The notes: generated by a model not told the origin, from the sequence alone. A DNA stretch of 64,000 bases from Lachnospiraceae bacterium (GCA_022510665.1 JAFLSZ010000001.1:1-64000), one strand, 5' to 3'; positions 1 to 7,928 are shown, counted from the stretch's first letter. Numbers and translations: made by a program.

Positions 1-75
1 GCTTTCATAAAGGATAGTGACAGCAAGATGTACGAGTCTAAACAGCGGCATCACAACAAGCGTAAGAGCGAGTAA
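1..75 (+). CDS. C-terminal end of a probable GGDEF (diguanylate cyclase) protein, cut by window edge
   Basis: Frame 1 is open from the first base and ends with TAA at 73-75. It gives about 24 residues, including KDSDSKMYESKQRHH. The pattern D-x-x-MYE-x-K resembles the last helix of GGDEF domains (ADEAMYxxK), where diguanylate cyclases end. The polar tail after it fits a natural C-terminus. The rest of the gene lies to the left, so the cyclase motif itself cannot be checked. A PilZ protein at 26.8 kb is consistent with c-di-GMP signalling in this organism. The call rests on a short stretch and is tentative. Confidence 0.5.
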   Translation, partial: AFIKDSDSKMYESKQRHHNKRKSE

Positions 76-132
76 TATAACAATAAGCTGAAACGATACG
101 ATTCCGGATAGAGACTATCCCAAAGTTTGTAT

Positions 133-180
133 AAACCTTCAAACCGGTGTAAGATAAATACCCGGTTTGGAGGTTTTATT
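133..180. terminator. Bidirectional terminator between the GGDEF gene and rlmD
   Basis: A 15-bp stem (133-147 with 162-176, one G.T pair) closes a loop of about 14 nt and is followed by a T-rich tract on the plus strand. It lies between two convergent genes. The stop codon of the minus-strand methyltransferase (179-181) abuts the hairpin. Confidence 0.75.
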
Positions 181-1654
181 ATGGCGAGAACTCTACCCTT
201 ATCTTTTTCGACCGGATTTCTCCCTTGGAAAGCAAGACAACCGTCTCCACATGCCCCGTCCCCGGAAACATATCCACCGGACAGACCTTTTCCACTTGGT
301 AACCTCTTTCCTGCAACGTAACCAGGTCACGCTGCAAACTGGTCGGTTTGCAGGAAATATAAATCAAATGCTTTGCACCGTAGGCAATAATCTTTTCCAG
401 TGCTTTCGGGTGAATACCGTCCCGCGGCGGGTCTAAGAGAATCAAATCCGGACGTTCCTCTATGGTGTCTAATACTTTTAAAACGTCGCCCGCGATAAAT
501 TCGCAGTTGGAAAGCCCGTTGTCCTTCGCGTTTTCCTTTGCCGCCTCTACCGCTTCTTCCACGATTTCCACGCCGATTACCCTGCGCGCCGCCGATGCCG
601 CTATCTGCGCGATGGTGCCGGTGCCGGTGTAAAGGTCAAAGACAAGTTTTCCGTCCGTCTCTCCGATAAACTCCCTGACGGTGCCGTAAAGCACTTCCGC
701 ACCAAGGGAATTGGTCTGGAAGAAAGAGAACGGCGTAATCCGAAAGCGCAGTCCCAAAAGTTCCTCGTAAAAATGATCCGTTCCGTAAAGAACCGTCGTA
801 TTCTCGCTGGTTACCACATCCGCAGGGCTGTTATTTCTGCTGTGAAGGATTCCCGCAATCTTCCCTTCTAGCGGCAGTGCCGACAGCCTGTCACAAAGAT
901 TTGTAAAAAATTCCTCCTCACAAAACGCCGTGGTTTTTACCGCCCCGGCGCAATATGTCTTTGTATCGGAGCTCGTCACAAGGTTTATTAAAATCTCTCC
1001 GGTCTTTTGTCCGCGGCGAATCACAAGATGCCTGAAATATCCCGCGTGGGTAATTTTATGAAAATGCGCAAGCCCCGTCTCCTTTGCCAGCGCAAGAACC
1101 TCCCGCAGAATCAGGTTATAATCCTCATGGACAATCCGGCACGTGTCCGTTGTCAGGATATCATAAAAACTACCCTTTTTATGAAGTCCCAAAGCTAACG
1201 GTCCGTCTTTTCGCTCGTTTCCGAAAGAAAACTCCATTTTATTCCGGTAGCGCTCCGGCTGCGGGCTTCTGCGAATCGGCATAAACTCATACGGTTTTGT
1301 AATCACGGCGTCCATTAACCGCCTCACCTGCTCTTCTTTCAAGGCAAGTTGCGCCTCATAAGGAAGGTTTTGGCAGGCACAGCCGCCGCAGTTTCCAAAC
1401 AACGCGCACGGCGCATCTATTTCCTGCGGCGCACGCAAAAGCACCTCAACTAAACGCCCTTCTGCCTTTTTACTGCTTTTATGAAGTTTGGTTGCGCGAA
1501 ACCTGATTTTTTGTCCCGCCAGTACCCCCTTTACCGTCACACGGATTTCCGCGTCGGCGCTGTCTTCCCCGCTCTCCGGCACAACGCGCACCAGACCCTT
1601 ATTCGGAAAATCCACACGCTCCACCACGCCGATATATTCCATTCCTTTTTTCAC
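179..1654 (-). CDS. rlmD: 23S rRNA (uracil-5-)-methyltransferase, RlmD/RumA family
   Basis: SAM-dependent enzyme making 5-methyluridine in 23S rRNA. An N-terminal TRAM domain (about 60 residues) is followed by an Fe-S cluster motif, CALFGNCGGCACQ, then the methyltransferase fold: DLYTGTGTIAQ (SAM site), LLDPPRDG and YISCKPTSLQRDL with the catalytic Cys. Many family members have SCNP where this one has SCKP. I chose the GTG at 1654 as start because GAGGAG sits at 1661-1666, six bases upstream. An ATG at 1675 is in frame but has no visible ribosome site and would overlap the gene upstream. RlmD, RlmC and RlmCD cannot be told apart from sequence alone, so the target uridine is open. Confidence 0.88.
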   Translation of the reverse strand: MKKGMEYIGVVERVDFPNKGLVRVVPESGEDSADAEIRVTVKGVLAGQKIRFRATKLHKSSKKAEGRLVEVLLRAPQEIDAPCALFGNCGGCACQNLPYEAQLALKEEQVRRLMDAVITKPYEFMPIRRSPQPERYRNKMEFSFGNERKDGPLALGLHKKGSFYDILTTDTCRIVHEDYNLILREVLALAKETGLAHFHKITHAGYFRHLVIRRGQKTGEILINLVTSSDTKTYCAGAVKTTAFCEEEFFTNLCDRLSALPLEGKIAGILHSRNNSPADVVTSENTTVLYGTDHFYEELLGLRFRITPFSFFQTNSLGAEVLYGTVREFIGETDGKLVFDLYTGTGTIAQIAASAARRVIGVEIVEEAVEAAKENAKDNGLSNCEFIAGDVLKVLDTIEERPDLILLDPPRDGIHPKALEKIIAYGAKHLIYISCKPTSLQRDLVTLQERGYQVEKVCPVDMFPGTGHVETVVLLSKGEIRSKKIRVEFSP

Positions 1655-1664
1655 GTCTGTCTCC

Positions 1665-2156
1665 TCATTTAACATCTTTTCTTACACTTTTCTGTATTCT
1701 ACAATCATTTTGCCATACTTGTTTCAAATTATCACCTTTTTCGTAATCATATACATAGACTATTTCATCCTCGTAATCATTCTTGCCGCCTAATTTTTCA
1801 TATACATGACAAGCTCTTGAATTGCCTTTATCAGTTATAATAAACATTTTAGAACACCCCATCTTTCTCGAATATTCCTTTATAAATGATAATAAACTTG
1901 TACCATATCCTTTATCTTGATACTTAGACAACATTCCTATTGAATGTAAATAAAACATAGTTTTTCCATCAGGTCTTAATAAGGTATAACCATACGCAAA
2001 ACCTACAAGTTTGTCCTTTTCTTTAGCAATAAATCCATAAGTATTTTCATTTTGAATAAAGTTTTTTATATAATCTATATTAAAAATCATATTATCATCA
2101 TTTAATACATTTTCCATTAGCTCTAATTCTTTTTCTTCTAACAACTTGTATTCCAT
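1665..2156 (-). CDS. GNAT-family N-acetyltransferase
   Basis: Predicted 163-aa cytoplasmic acetyltransferase. The acetyl-CoA loop is visible as YQDKGYGTSLL (QxxGxG) around residues 96-106, followed by the typical NSRACHVYEKLGG segment. The substrate is unknown. The gene is AT-rich, unlike rlmD next to it. Its last 17 or so codons lie inside the left copy of a 50-bp direct repeat (1671-1720), so the tail after the GNAT fold looks like borrowed sequence rather than a conserved end. GGAG about 11 bases before the ATG is a weak ribosome site. The stop falls in the leader of rlmD. Confidence 0.8.
   Translation of the reverse strand: MEYKLLEEKELELMENVLNDDNMIFNIDYIKNFIQNENTYGFIAKEKDKLVGFAYGYTLLRPDGKTMFYLHSIGMLSKYQDKGYGTSLLSFIKEYSRKMGCSKMFIITDKGNSRACHVYEKLGGKNDYEDEIVYVYDYEKGDNLKQVWQNDCRIQKSVRKDVK
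1671..1720. repeat. 50-bp direct repeat, left copy
   Basis: Identical to 3041-3090 except at one position (1705 T versus C at 3075). Similarity stops sharply at both ends. The two copies bound the AT-rich segment that carries the GNAT gene and three small genes. Confidence 0.9.
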
Positions 2157-2241
2157 AAATCATATTTCTCCAACTACGTTAAATACTTTTATTATATAGA
2201 CAAAATCATATAGAATATCTTTTTCTTATTAGTTATAATGA

Positions 2242-2520
2242 TTATTTCTCGTAAAATCCTTCTTGGCTGTAAGAAGCCCATTTTAAATACATCTCTTGAT
2301 AATTCTTTTTTATAAAACTTTGTATTTTCAGTATCTCCCTGTCATTTAATAGTCCTCTATTTTGGGGTACTGTATCTCCATTTTCTTTTACAAAAAATTT
2401 AGCAGAACCCGTTTCTGTTAATTTTCTGTCACTTGCATGAACATGCATACACTCAATAATACAATGTGATGTAAAATATAGGTAATATCCGGCAACCTTA
2501 TATTCATAGTATTTGGGCAT
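2242..2520 (-). CDS. DUF4160-like small protein
   Basis: A 92-aa AT-rich gene. YYLYFTSHCIIECMHVHAS, then AKFFVKE, and a C-terminal helix with IKKNYQEMYLKW match the layout of DUF4160 proteins (a Y-x-Y/F-F-x-S segment, an HVHV-like motif, KFW, then an I-xx-N-xx-E/Y-xx-L-xx-W helix). The biochemical role of that family is not established; members often sit in small operons described as toxin-antitoxin-like. It starts one base after the upstream gene's stop, with GGAGGA just before the ATG, so the two are probably co-translated. It is the last of three coupled small genes in the repeat-bounded island. Confidence 0.65.
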   Translation of the reverse strand: MPKYYEYKVAGYYLYFTSHCIIECMHVHASDRKLTETGSAKFFVKENGDTVPQNRGLLNDREILKIQSFIKKNYQEMYLKWASYSQEGFYEK

Positions 2521-2521
2521 A

Positions 2522-2743
2522 TTATTCCTCCATAAATTCCTGATTATTATTTAAATAATTTATTACAATTTGAATTTCTATATCATCCATACTTGTTTCC
2601 AGCACTTTCCCAGATTTATCTACAACAACTGATTTGTCTGTATTATTTAAATTTAAAATCCTTATAAGCTCATTTTCTTTTGTAAAAGCATAACCGTTAA
2701 TAATCATATCTGCCTGATCGGCAACTTTCATAAAATCAATCAT
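2522..2743 (-). CDS. Hypothetical small protein, island operon gene 2
   Basis: A 73-aa acidic protein with no signal peptide or membrane segment. Its ATG overlaps the previous gene's stop by 8 bp (ATGATTGA at 2736-2743), and it ends one base before the DUF4160-like gene starts. The fixed order and overlaps argue that the three proteins work together. The fold looks like a small alpha/beta domain, with strands ELIRILNL and KSVVVDKSGKVLE followed by a helix, IQIVINYLNN. I do not recognise a family with a known function. Confidence 0.7.
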   Translation of the reverse strand: MIDFMKVADQADMIINGYAFTKENELIRILNLNNTDKSVVVDKSGKVLETSMDDIEIQIVINYLNNNQEFMEE

Positions 2744-3008
2744 ATAAAATCCTCACTTTCTCTATTGGCTTTAAAAAGTCATCAATGTCAAAATAAAGAG
2801 ATTGTAGTATAGGAACTAAATCTATATACTCTTCCTCCTCTTTATCATTATGGAAATATTTTGCCATAACTACCAGGTATCCCTTATCCCATTCTTTTAT
2901 TTCCGTATATCTTTCCAATGAATAAGGTGCAAGGAATCGGATTATATGTTTTCCATATTTAAAAATTGTATATCCTTTATCATGACACAATATTGCTTCG
3001 TTTGACAT
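2736..3008 (-). CDS. Hypothetical small protein, island operon gene 1
   Basis: About 90 aa. An upstream in-frame TTG (3038) is possible, but AAGGAG at 3018-3022 lies 8-9 bases before the ATG at 3008, so I start there. The sequence (TIFKYGKHIIRF, YSLERYTEIKEWDKGYLVV, EYIDLVPIL) suggests a soluble mixed alpha/beta domain, and I know no function for it. It heads the three-gene operon. The right copy of the 50-bp repeat lies only 33 bp upstream, so its promoter must be in or beyond the repeat; I see no convincing -35/-10 pair there. Confidence 0.7.
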   Translation of the reverse strand: MSNEAILCHDKGYTIFKYGKHIIRFLAPYSLERYTEIKEWDKGYLVVMAKYFHNDKEEEEYIDLVPILQSLYFDIDDFLKPIEKVRILYD

Positions 3009-3040
3009 AATATGAACTCCTTCCTGCCTTTTATTCAAAT

Positions 3041-3090
3041 AACATCTTTTCTTACACTTTTCTGTATTCTACAACCATTTTGCCATACTT
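3041..3090. repeat. 50-bp direct repeat, right copy
   Basis: Partner of 1671-1720 with one mismatch. On the minus strand this copy can be read as a C-terminus, ...VLGKYGKMVVEYRKV then stop, continuing in frame from the 30-bp tandem repeats beside it. The left copy is read by the GNAT gene in a different frame. This suggests that the right-hand context is the older one. Confidence 0.9.
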
Positions 3091-3097
3091 ACCCAAA

Positions 3098-3157
3098 ACA
3101 GTCAAGCCTGTATCCTTACAATACAAAACAGCCAGGTCTGTATCCTTACGTTACAAA
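3098..3157. repeat. Two tandem copies of a 30-bp unit
   Basis: 3098-3127 and 3128-3157 match with a few substitutions and share the core CTGTATCCTTAC. Thirty bases is ten codons. In the minus frame that runs into the 50-bp repeat, the units read as related decapeptides (KDTDLAVLYC and KDTGLTVLGK). A stop codon at 3151-3153 bounds the frame. Confidence 0.75.
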
Positions 3158-3166
3158 CCTGACTGT
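3118..3166 (-). terminator. Probable terminator of the ABC exporter operon
   Basis: Arms 3128-3137 and 3157-3166 pair over 10 bp with one wobble. On the minus strand the hairpin is followed by a T-rich run (TTTGTATTGT). It lies just beyond the stop of the exporter gene at 3185. One arm belongs to the tandem repeat. Confidence 0.5.
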
Positions 3167-3184
3167 CTGATTGTATACGCGGCT

Positions 3185-4975
3185 CTATGCCGTATATTTT
3201 CCCGCCTGCGCGTACCACATTTCGGCATACTTTCCCTGTCTGCTCAAAAGTTCTTCGTGCGTTCCTTCCTCAATAATACGCCCTTTTTCCAACATTAGGA
3301 TACGGTCCGCGTCCCGTGTCGTGGAGAGGCGGTGGGAAATGTAGAATACCGTTTTGTTTAATGCCGCCTCGTGCATCGCCTTGTTTAAATTATACTCCGC
3401 AATCGGGTCAAGGGCGGAAGACGGCTCATCCATAATCAGGATATCCGCCTGACGGTAAAAGGCCCGCGCAATCGCCACTTTCTGTCCCTCTCCGCCGGAA
3501 AGGTTGACGCCCTTTTCGTCAAATTCCGTAGTAATCTGGGTGGAAAGCCCCTGCGGCAGACTCGAAAGACGCTCCGAAAACCCGCTGCGGCACAGCGCTT
3601 CGGTTACGGCTGCCTCTTCCGCCGCGCCGTCCCCTACATCATTTAATATGACATTTTCCAAAAGGCTCACGCCGTACATTTTAAAATCCTGAAATACAAC
3701 ACCCACCCTTTTGCGATAATCCGAAAGCAGGTATCCGTCAATATTATTTCCATGGTAGGAAATGCTTCCGGCGCTCGGATCATACAGACGCATCAGAAGT
3801 TTAATCAGCGTTGTTTTCCCCGCGCCGTTATAACCGACAATCGCCACACGCTCTCCCGGCTCTACCGTTAAGCTGATATCATGCAGGATTTCTTCGGAGT
3901 CCTGCGTATAACGGAAAGATACATGGTTCAGCTCCAAACGTCCCGTTCCTTCCGGTACGGCCTCGCCGACATCCTGTTTTATCTTAGGCTCATAGGCAAG
4001 GAAGGTTCTGATTGTGTCAATATACAGGCTGTTTTCGTTTGCCTTAGGCCCGATTTCCGCCACACCGCGCAGACCGTTACGCAGGCTTCCGGTCCGGTTA
4101 AACAGTACGACCGCGTTGCTGTAATCAATGGTATGAAACACCGCTGCCTGTAAAATCAGGTATCCCACAAACAAACCGTCCGTAATAAAATCGGTCGCGC
4201 AGTAATAACGAAGAAACGAAAGCCCTACCCGCTTTCCGGAAATCTTTCTCTGCTCCTCCGCAATTTCGTCGTTTGCCTGCATAAAATCTTCTTTTACTAT
4301 TTTCGCCACTTCCGGATTTAAACGAAGTTCCTTCGCGTAGTCGTTCAAATAAAACACACGGCCGGCGTAGTTTCGTTTCCGCTCCCACGGATTGACTTTA
4401 AGCCTCACATCGTAATTCAGCTTGTTTATCTTCTTGGAAAGGAAGAAACTCAGTACAAAGGACGCCGCCACAAATAAAATACTGGCCGAATTAGTCATTA
4501 AGTAAAATACGCCGGTACTGAACACAATCGTAAGGCTCTGTACTACGGAGTTTAAAAAGGTTAAAAAGCGGTCAATGGAAGTTTCCGCCTCTGCCACCGC
4601 AAGGACAAACTCATTGTAATATTTCGGGTCGTCATAACAGGAAAGGTCAAGCTGAGCCGCCTTTTCATACATCTTTTCCTTTAACGCCCGATAAAGTTTC
4701 GGTTTCGCCCGATATGTCATGGCATGAATAAAATAACCGTCCGGTATAATCTGAATCATATTAACCAGCAGAATCGCACCGATTCCAAGCAGCGCCTTAT
4801 AAAACGGTTCTCCGTACTCCGCGCAGTGCAGCACATAACGGATACCGAGCGTATGCTCTAAGAAAATAATAATCTGGTAACGGAACGCGTCGTATAAATG
4901 GTAAATCATATATCCCGGCGCCGTCTTAAAGCAAAGCTTCCATAAAAACAAGTGATTGCTCCATACACGTTTCAT
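3185..4975 (-). CDS. ABC exporter half-transporter (fused membrane and ATPase domains), subunit 2
   Basis: A 596-aa type IV exporter half. The N-terminal half has hydrophobic segments near residues 60-80 and 150-190; the C-terminal ATPase carries Walker A GYNGAGKTTLIKLL, signature LSGGEGQKVAIARAF, Walker B ILIMDEPSSALD with the catalytic Glu, and the H-loop FYISHRLST. The ATG overlaps the stop of the upstream half-transporter by 4 bp (ATGA), so a heterodimer is likely. Both ATP sites look intact in this subunit. The substrate is unknown; such pairs export peptides, lipids or drugs. The divergent two-component system next door may control it, which is inference. Confidence 0.85.
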   Translation of the reverse strand: MKRVWSNHLFLWKLCFKTAPGYMIYHLYDAFRYQIIIFLEHTLGIRYVLHCAEYGEPFYKALLGIGAILLVNMIQIIPDGYFIHAMTYRAKPKLYRALKEKMYEKAAQLDLSCYDDPKYYNEFVLAVAEAETSIDRFLTFLNSVVQSLTIVFSTGVFYLMTNSASILFVAASFVLSFFLSKKINKLNYDVRLKVNPWERKRNYAGRVFYLNDYAKELRLNPEVAKIVKEDFMQANDEIAEEQRKISGKRVGLSFLRYYCATDFITDGLFVGYLILQAAVFHTIDYSNAVVLFNRTGSLRNGLRGVAEIGPKANENSLYIDTIRTFLAYEPKIKQDVGEAVPEGTGRLELNHVSFRYTQDSEEILHDISLTVEPGERVAIVGYNGAGKTTLIKLLMRLYDPSAGSISYHGNNIDGYLLSDYRKRVGVVFQDFKMYGVSLLENVILNDVGDGAAEEAAVTEALCRSGFSERLSSLPQGLSTQITTEFDEKGVNLSGGEGQKVAIARAFYRQADILIMDEPSSALDPIAEYNLNKAMHEAALNKTVFYISHRLSTTRDADRILMLEKGRIIEEGTHEELLSRQGKYAEMWYAQAGKYTA

Positions 4976-6828
4976 TCTGCCACCTCCTTGTCCGCTCCGA
5001 AGATACCGCCCTGCACCGACGCCACATCGGCGGCAAGGTAATTGACCGCCTGTTTTTCATACATATCCGCGTAAGCACCGTGGTTTTGCATAAGCTTCTT
5101 ATGAGAACCCTGTTCAATGACCGTACCGTTTTCCAGCATAAATACCCAGTCCGCGTTCTGCACGGAAGACAGGCGGTGGGAAATAAACAGCATCGTCTTA
5201 TCCTGCCCGTCCTGCAGAATGCTTTCAAATAACTTATACTCCGCAATCGGGTCAAGCGCGGAAGAAGGTTCGTCAAAAATTTTTATCGGACGGTTTTGTA
5301 CAAACGCCCGTGCCACTACAATTTTCTGATATTCGCCGCCGGAAAGCACCGCGCCGTCTTCCGCAAACTCCTTCGTAAGAATCGTGTGGATTCCGTTCGG
5401 AAGACTCTGTATTTTTTCATATACACCCGCCAGTTTTAACGCGTGGATTACTTCCGCCTCGTCTTCCGGCATTCCTTTGCGCATCAGGACGTTTTCCATG
5501 ACGGACAGGGAAAAAATCTGGAAATCCTGAAACGCCGTGGCAAACAGCGCGCGGTATTTTTGCAATTCATATTCTTTAATGTTTTTTCCGTTTAAGAAAA
5601 TCTCACCGGAAGTCGGGTCATAAAACCGCAGCAATAGTTTGATAATCGTAGACTTTCCCGCACCGTTATGTCCCACCAGTGCATAAGTTTTTCCGCCCCG
5701 CAGTTCAAAAGAAAGATTACGGATGACCTCTTTCTCCTTATAAGAGAAGCAGACATTACGGAACTCAATGCTTTCTATGGTATCTCCCGGATTTTCTCCC
5801 GCGTAATCTTCCGGAATCGTTTCCTTATATTCCATAAAGGTGCGCAGATTGTCTACAAACAAACCGTTCTTAAAGCTCACCGCCAAAGAATCCGTAAAAC
5901 CGATTAAAATCCATGTGGACGATACCATCATACTGGTCAGCACCGCCAGCTGCGCGAGGCTCATGCTGTTATTGACAAGCGTCCGGTACGCGCCGTAAAT
6001 CAGCACGCCTTCAAAAATAAAGGTAAACGTAAACATAACCCGGAACCAGTGCAGCACCATGGCTTTCGGCGTATATTTCTTTGTCACGTCCGAAACGCCT
6101 TTGATTGCTTCCCGATAATCCCTGCGCATCAGCGCAAACACATCCGTCAGACGGATTTCCTTTGCGTAATCCGCAAGATACATGACACGGTTGACATAGG
6201 CAATTTTACGGTTATACGGAGCCATGTCCTTATTCCGGTCAAAATCAATTCTACTGAGCCCGCGGTTAAATACAAAATTTCCGATAATCGGAAACAGCAC
6301 GAACAAGACCGAAATCTTATCCACATCATACATCAGATAAAACGCCGCTCCGGCGGCAATCACCCCGAACAAAACGCCCCAGATGTTTTGTATCGTTTCA
6401 ACCAGTTTATCGGTCGCCCTATCCGTTGCAAGCGTATACTTATTGTAAAACTCGCTGTCTTCAAAACAGGCCAGTTCCACGTTCGTAGACTTTTCAAACA
6501 GCTTTAAATTCAGCTTCTTGTGGACCTTCGCCAGCGTAATCGGCCATACCCTGCCCTCCAGGTAGTTATTATACAGGGACATAAGTGCAAACACTACGAT
6601 AGTAACTCCGAGAAAAGTCAGAATCGAAGACACTTTCTGTTCCGTTTCCATGGCGTTAATTACATAACGCATAAAAAACGCACTGTAAAACAACCATTCA
6701 AAATAACCAAGCAGTCTGGCAACCGCCATATGTACGATCGGTCCGGGCGCCATCTGCCACCCAAGCCGCAGCGCGTACAAGTTATTCTTCCATGCCCGCA
6801 GGATTTCCTTTCCTTTTTCTTTTTTCAT
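4972..6828 (-). CDS. ABC exporter half-transporter, subunit 1
   Basis: A 618-aa partner of the gene at 3185. It has a membrane domain with predicted helices near residues 30-50, 68-88, 155-185 and 265-315, and an ATPase with GHNGAGKSTIIKLLLRFYDP, LSGGEYQKIVVARAF, IFDEPSSALDP and LFISHRLSS. Walker B has F-D-E, so the catalytic Glu is kept. The D-loop SSALDPIAEY is the same in both subunits, which points to an old duplication. GAGAGG lies 5-6 bases before the ATG. The gene is transcribed from the sigma-A-type promoter at 6959-6987. Confidence 0.85.
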   Translation of the reverse strand: MKKEKGKEILRAWKNNLYALRLGWQMAPGPIVHMAVARLLGYFEWLFYSAFFMRYVINAMETEQKVSSILTFLGVTIVVFALMSLYNNYLEGRVWPITLAKVHKKLNLKLFEKSTNVELACFEDSEFYNKYTLATDRATDKLVETIQNIWGVLFGVIAAGAAFYLMYDVDKISVLFVLFPIIGNFVFNRGLSRIDFDRNKDMAPYNRKIAYVNRVMYLADYAKEIRLTDVFALMRRDYREAIKGVSDVTKKYTPKAMVLHWFRVMFTFTFIFEGVLIYGAYRTLVNNSMSLAQLAVLTSMMVSSTWILIGFTDSLAVSFKNGLFVDNLRTFMEYKETIPEDYAGENPGDTIESIEFRNVCFSYKEKEVIRNLSFELRGGKTYALVGHNGAGKSTIIKLLLRFYDPTSGEIFLNGKNIKEYELQKYRALFATAFQDFQIFSLSVMENVLMRKGMPEDEAEVIHALKLAGVYEKIQSLPNGIHTILTKEFAEDGAVLSGGEYQKIVVARAFVQNRPIKIFDEPSSALDPIAEYKLFESILQDGQDKTMLFISHRLSSVQNADWVFMLENGTVIEQGSHKKLMQNHGAYADMYEKQAVNYLAADVASVQGGIFGADKEVAE

Positions 6829-6958
6829 AAACCTCTCCTCTCAAGCCAAAACCAACAGCGTTACTCCTTTTCCCAGCCTATTTCCATCCTATTTTACAAT
6901 ACCTTTTCCGCAGTTGCCTGACTTTTCAAATAAATCCCGAACAAAAAGATGTTGTTTC

Positions 6959-6987
6959 ATTATATTACCGTTCCTGTCTTCTGTCAA
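6959..6987 (-). promoter_or_regulatory. Sigma-A-type promoter of the ABC exporter operon
   Basis: On the minus strand: TTGACA (6987-6982), a 17-bp spacer, TATAAT (6964-6959), both consensus hexamers. The untranslated leader is about 125 nt. Apart from this promoter and the divergent one at 7088-7116, the gap 6829-7210 holds only AT-rich sequence and the direct repeat at 7063-7081. Confidence 0.8.
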
Positions 6988-7062
6988 CCAAAAAAATAAA
7001 AAATTTGCACCAACGTTTGAATATGCCCCTATTTTACGTGTTTTTACTGAATTTTAAAATCG

Positions 7063-7081
7063 TAAGAAATGTTTAAGAAAT
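7063..7081 (+). promoter_or_regulatory. Direct repeat TAAGAAAT, candidate response-regulator site
   Basis: TAAGAAAT at 7063-7070 and again at 7074-7081, an 11-bp period and so one helical turn. It lies immediately upstream of the promoter for the two-component system. OmpR-family regulators typically bind head-to-tail half-sites with this spacing, so autoregulation is plausible. Confidence 0.45.
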
Positions 7082-7087
7082 CTGTTA

Positions 7088-7116
7088 CTGTTTTTTTCAT
7101 GGAACTATGATATAAT
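7088..7116 (+). promoter_or_regulatory. Promoter of the two-component operon
   Basis: Extended -10 element TGATATAAT (7108-7116) with a poor -35 (CTGTTT, 7088-7093) at 17 bp. A weak -35 beside a direct repeat is the usual pattern of an activated promoter. Confidence 0.55.
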
Positions 7117-7210
7117 TTTCGCGAAAAGGAAAGAAAGCAGACTGAACCTGCAAAGCATGGAAACTGCTTTTTGTCTCCGTAACTTTGCAAATATATTTTC
7201 GGAGGTTTTT

Positions 7211-7912
7211 ATGTACCATATTTTAGTTTGTGATGATGACAAAGAAATTGTAGAGGCAATCCGCATTTATTTATCCGCGGAAGGGTATCAAGTCACATCC
7301 GCGTACAACGGTACGGAGGCTCTTGCCGCCATACACGCGGAAACGCCGCATCTTGCGATTTTAGATATTATGATGCCGGAACTGGACGGGCTTCATCTGA
7401 CAAAAAAACTCAGAGAGGAAGGTCTCACTTTTCCGATTCTTTTTCTCAGCGCCAAAGCGGAGGATACCGATAAAATCTTAGGGTTAAATATCGGCGCAGA
7501 CGATTATATTACCAAACCGTTCCGGCCGTTAGAGCTTGTGGCACGTGTCAAGTCGGCGCTCCGCCGTTACACCACCTTCGGAAACCTTTCCGACGAGGAA
7601 AAGGAACACTGCTACACCGTCGGCGGACTTACCATAAACGACGACACCAAAGAAGTGACGGTAGACGGTGAACCGGTGCGGCTTACACCGACCGAATACG
7701 CCATGCTTTTGCTTTTAACTCAGAACCGCGGCCGCGTTTTCTCCACGGAACAGATTTATACCGCCATTTGGAACGAACCGTCGTTCGGCGCGGACAATAT
7801 TGTTGCCGTACATATCCGGCATATCCGCGAAAAAATTGAAATTAACCCGCGCGAACCGCGTTACTTAAAAGTTGTCTGGGGACTGGGCTATAAAATAGAC
7901 TGGCAGGACTAG
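7211..7912 (+). CDS. OmpR-family response regulator
   Basis: A 233-aa regulator. The receiver domain has the acidic pair in VCDDDKE, phosphoacceptor Asp52 in LAILDIMMPELDG, and the conserved Lys in DDYITKPF. The C-terminal winged helix has LTPTEYAMLLLLTQNRGRVFS and ends KVVWGLGYK. The ATG at 7211 follows CGGAGG (about 5 bases before); an upstream in-frame ATG at 7157 has no ribosome site and would add non-conserved residues. The sensor kinase starts 16 bases downstream. Divergent to the ABC exporter. Confidence 0.92.
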   Translation: MYHILVCDDDKEIVEAIRIYLSAEGYQVTSAYNGTEALAAIHAETPHLAILDIMMPELDGLHLTKKLREEGLTFPILFLSAKAEDTDKILGLNIGADDYITKPFRPLELVARVKSALRRYTTFGNLSDEEKEHCYTVGGLTINDDTKEVTVDGEPVRLTPTEYAMLLLLTQNRGRVFSTEQIYTAIWNEPSFGADNIVAVHIRHIREKIEINPREPRYLKVVWGLGYKIDWQD

Positions 7913-7928
7913 ACGGAAAGGAGCTTGT

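Noticed and set aside
2242-2743. DUF4160/DUF2442 toxin-antitoxin pair
   Set aside because: The last protein fits DUF4160, but its neighbours do not show the DUF2442 pattern, so I did not name it as that pair.
1671-3090. Insertion sequence or integrative element with its own recombinase
   Set aside because: Repeats are direct, not inverted, and none of the enclosed genes resembles a transposase or integrase.
4125-4388. 87-codon ORF inside the ABC exporter gene
   Set aside because: It is a frame shadow of the exporter gene, without a ribosome site or recognisable domain.
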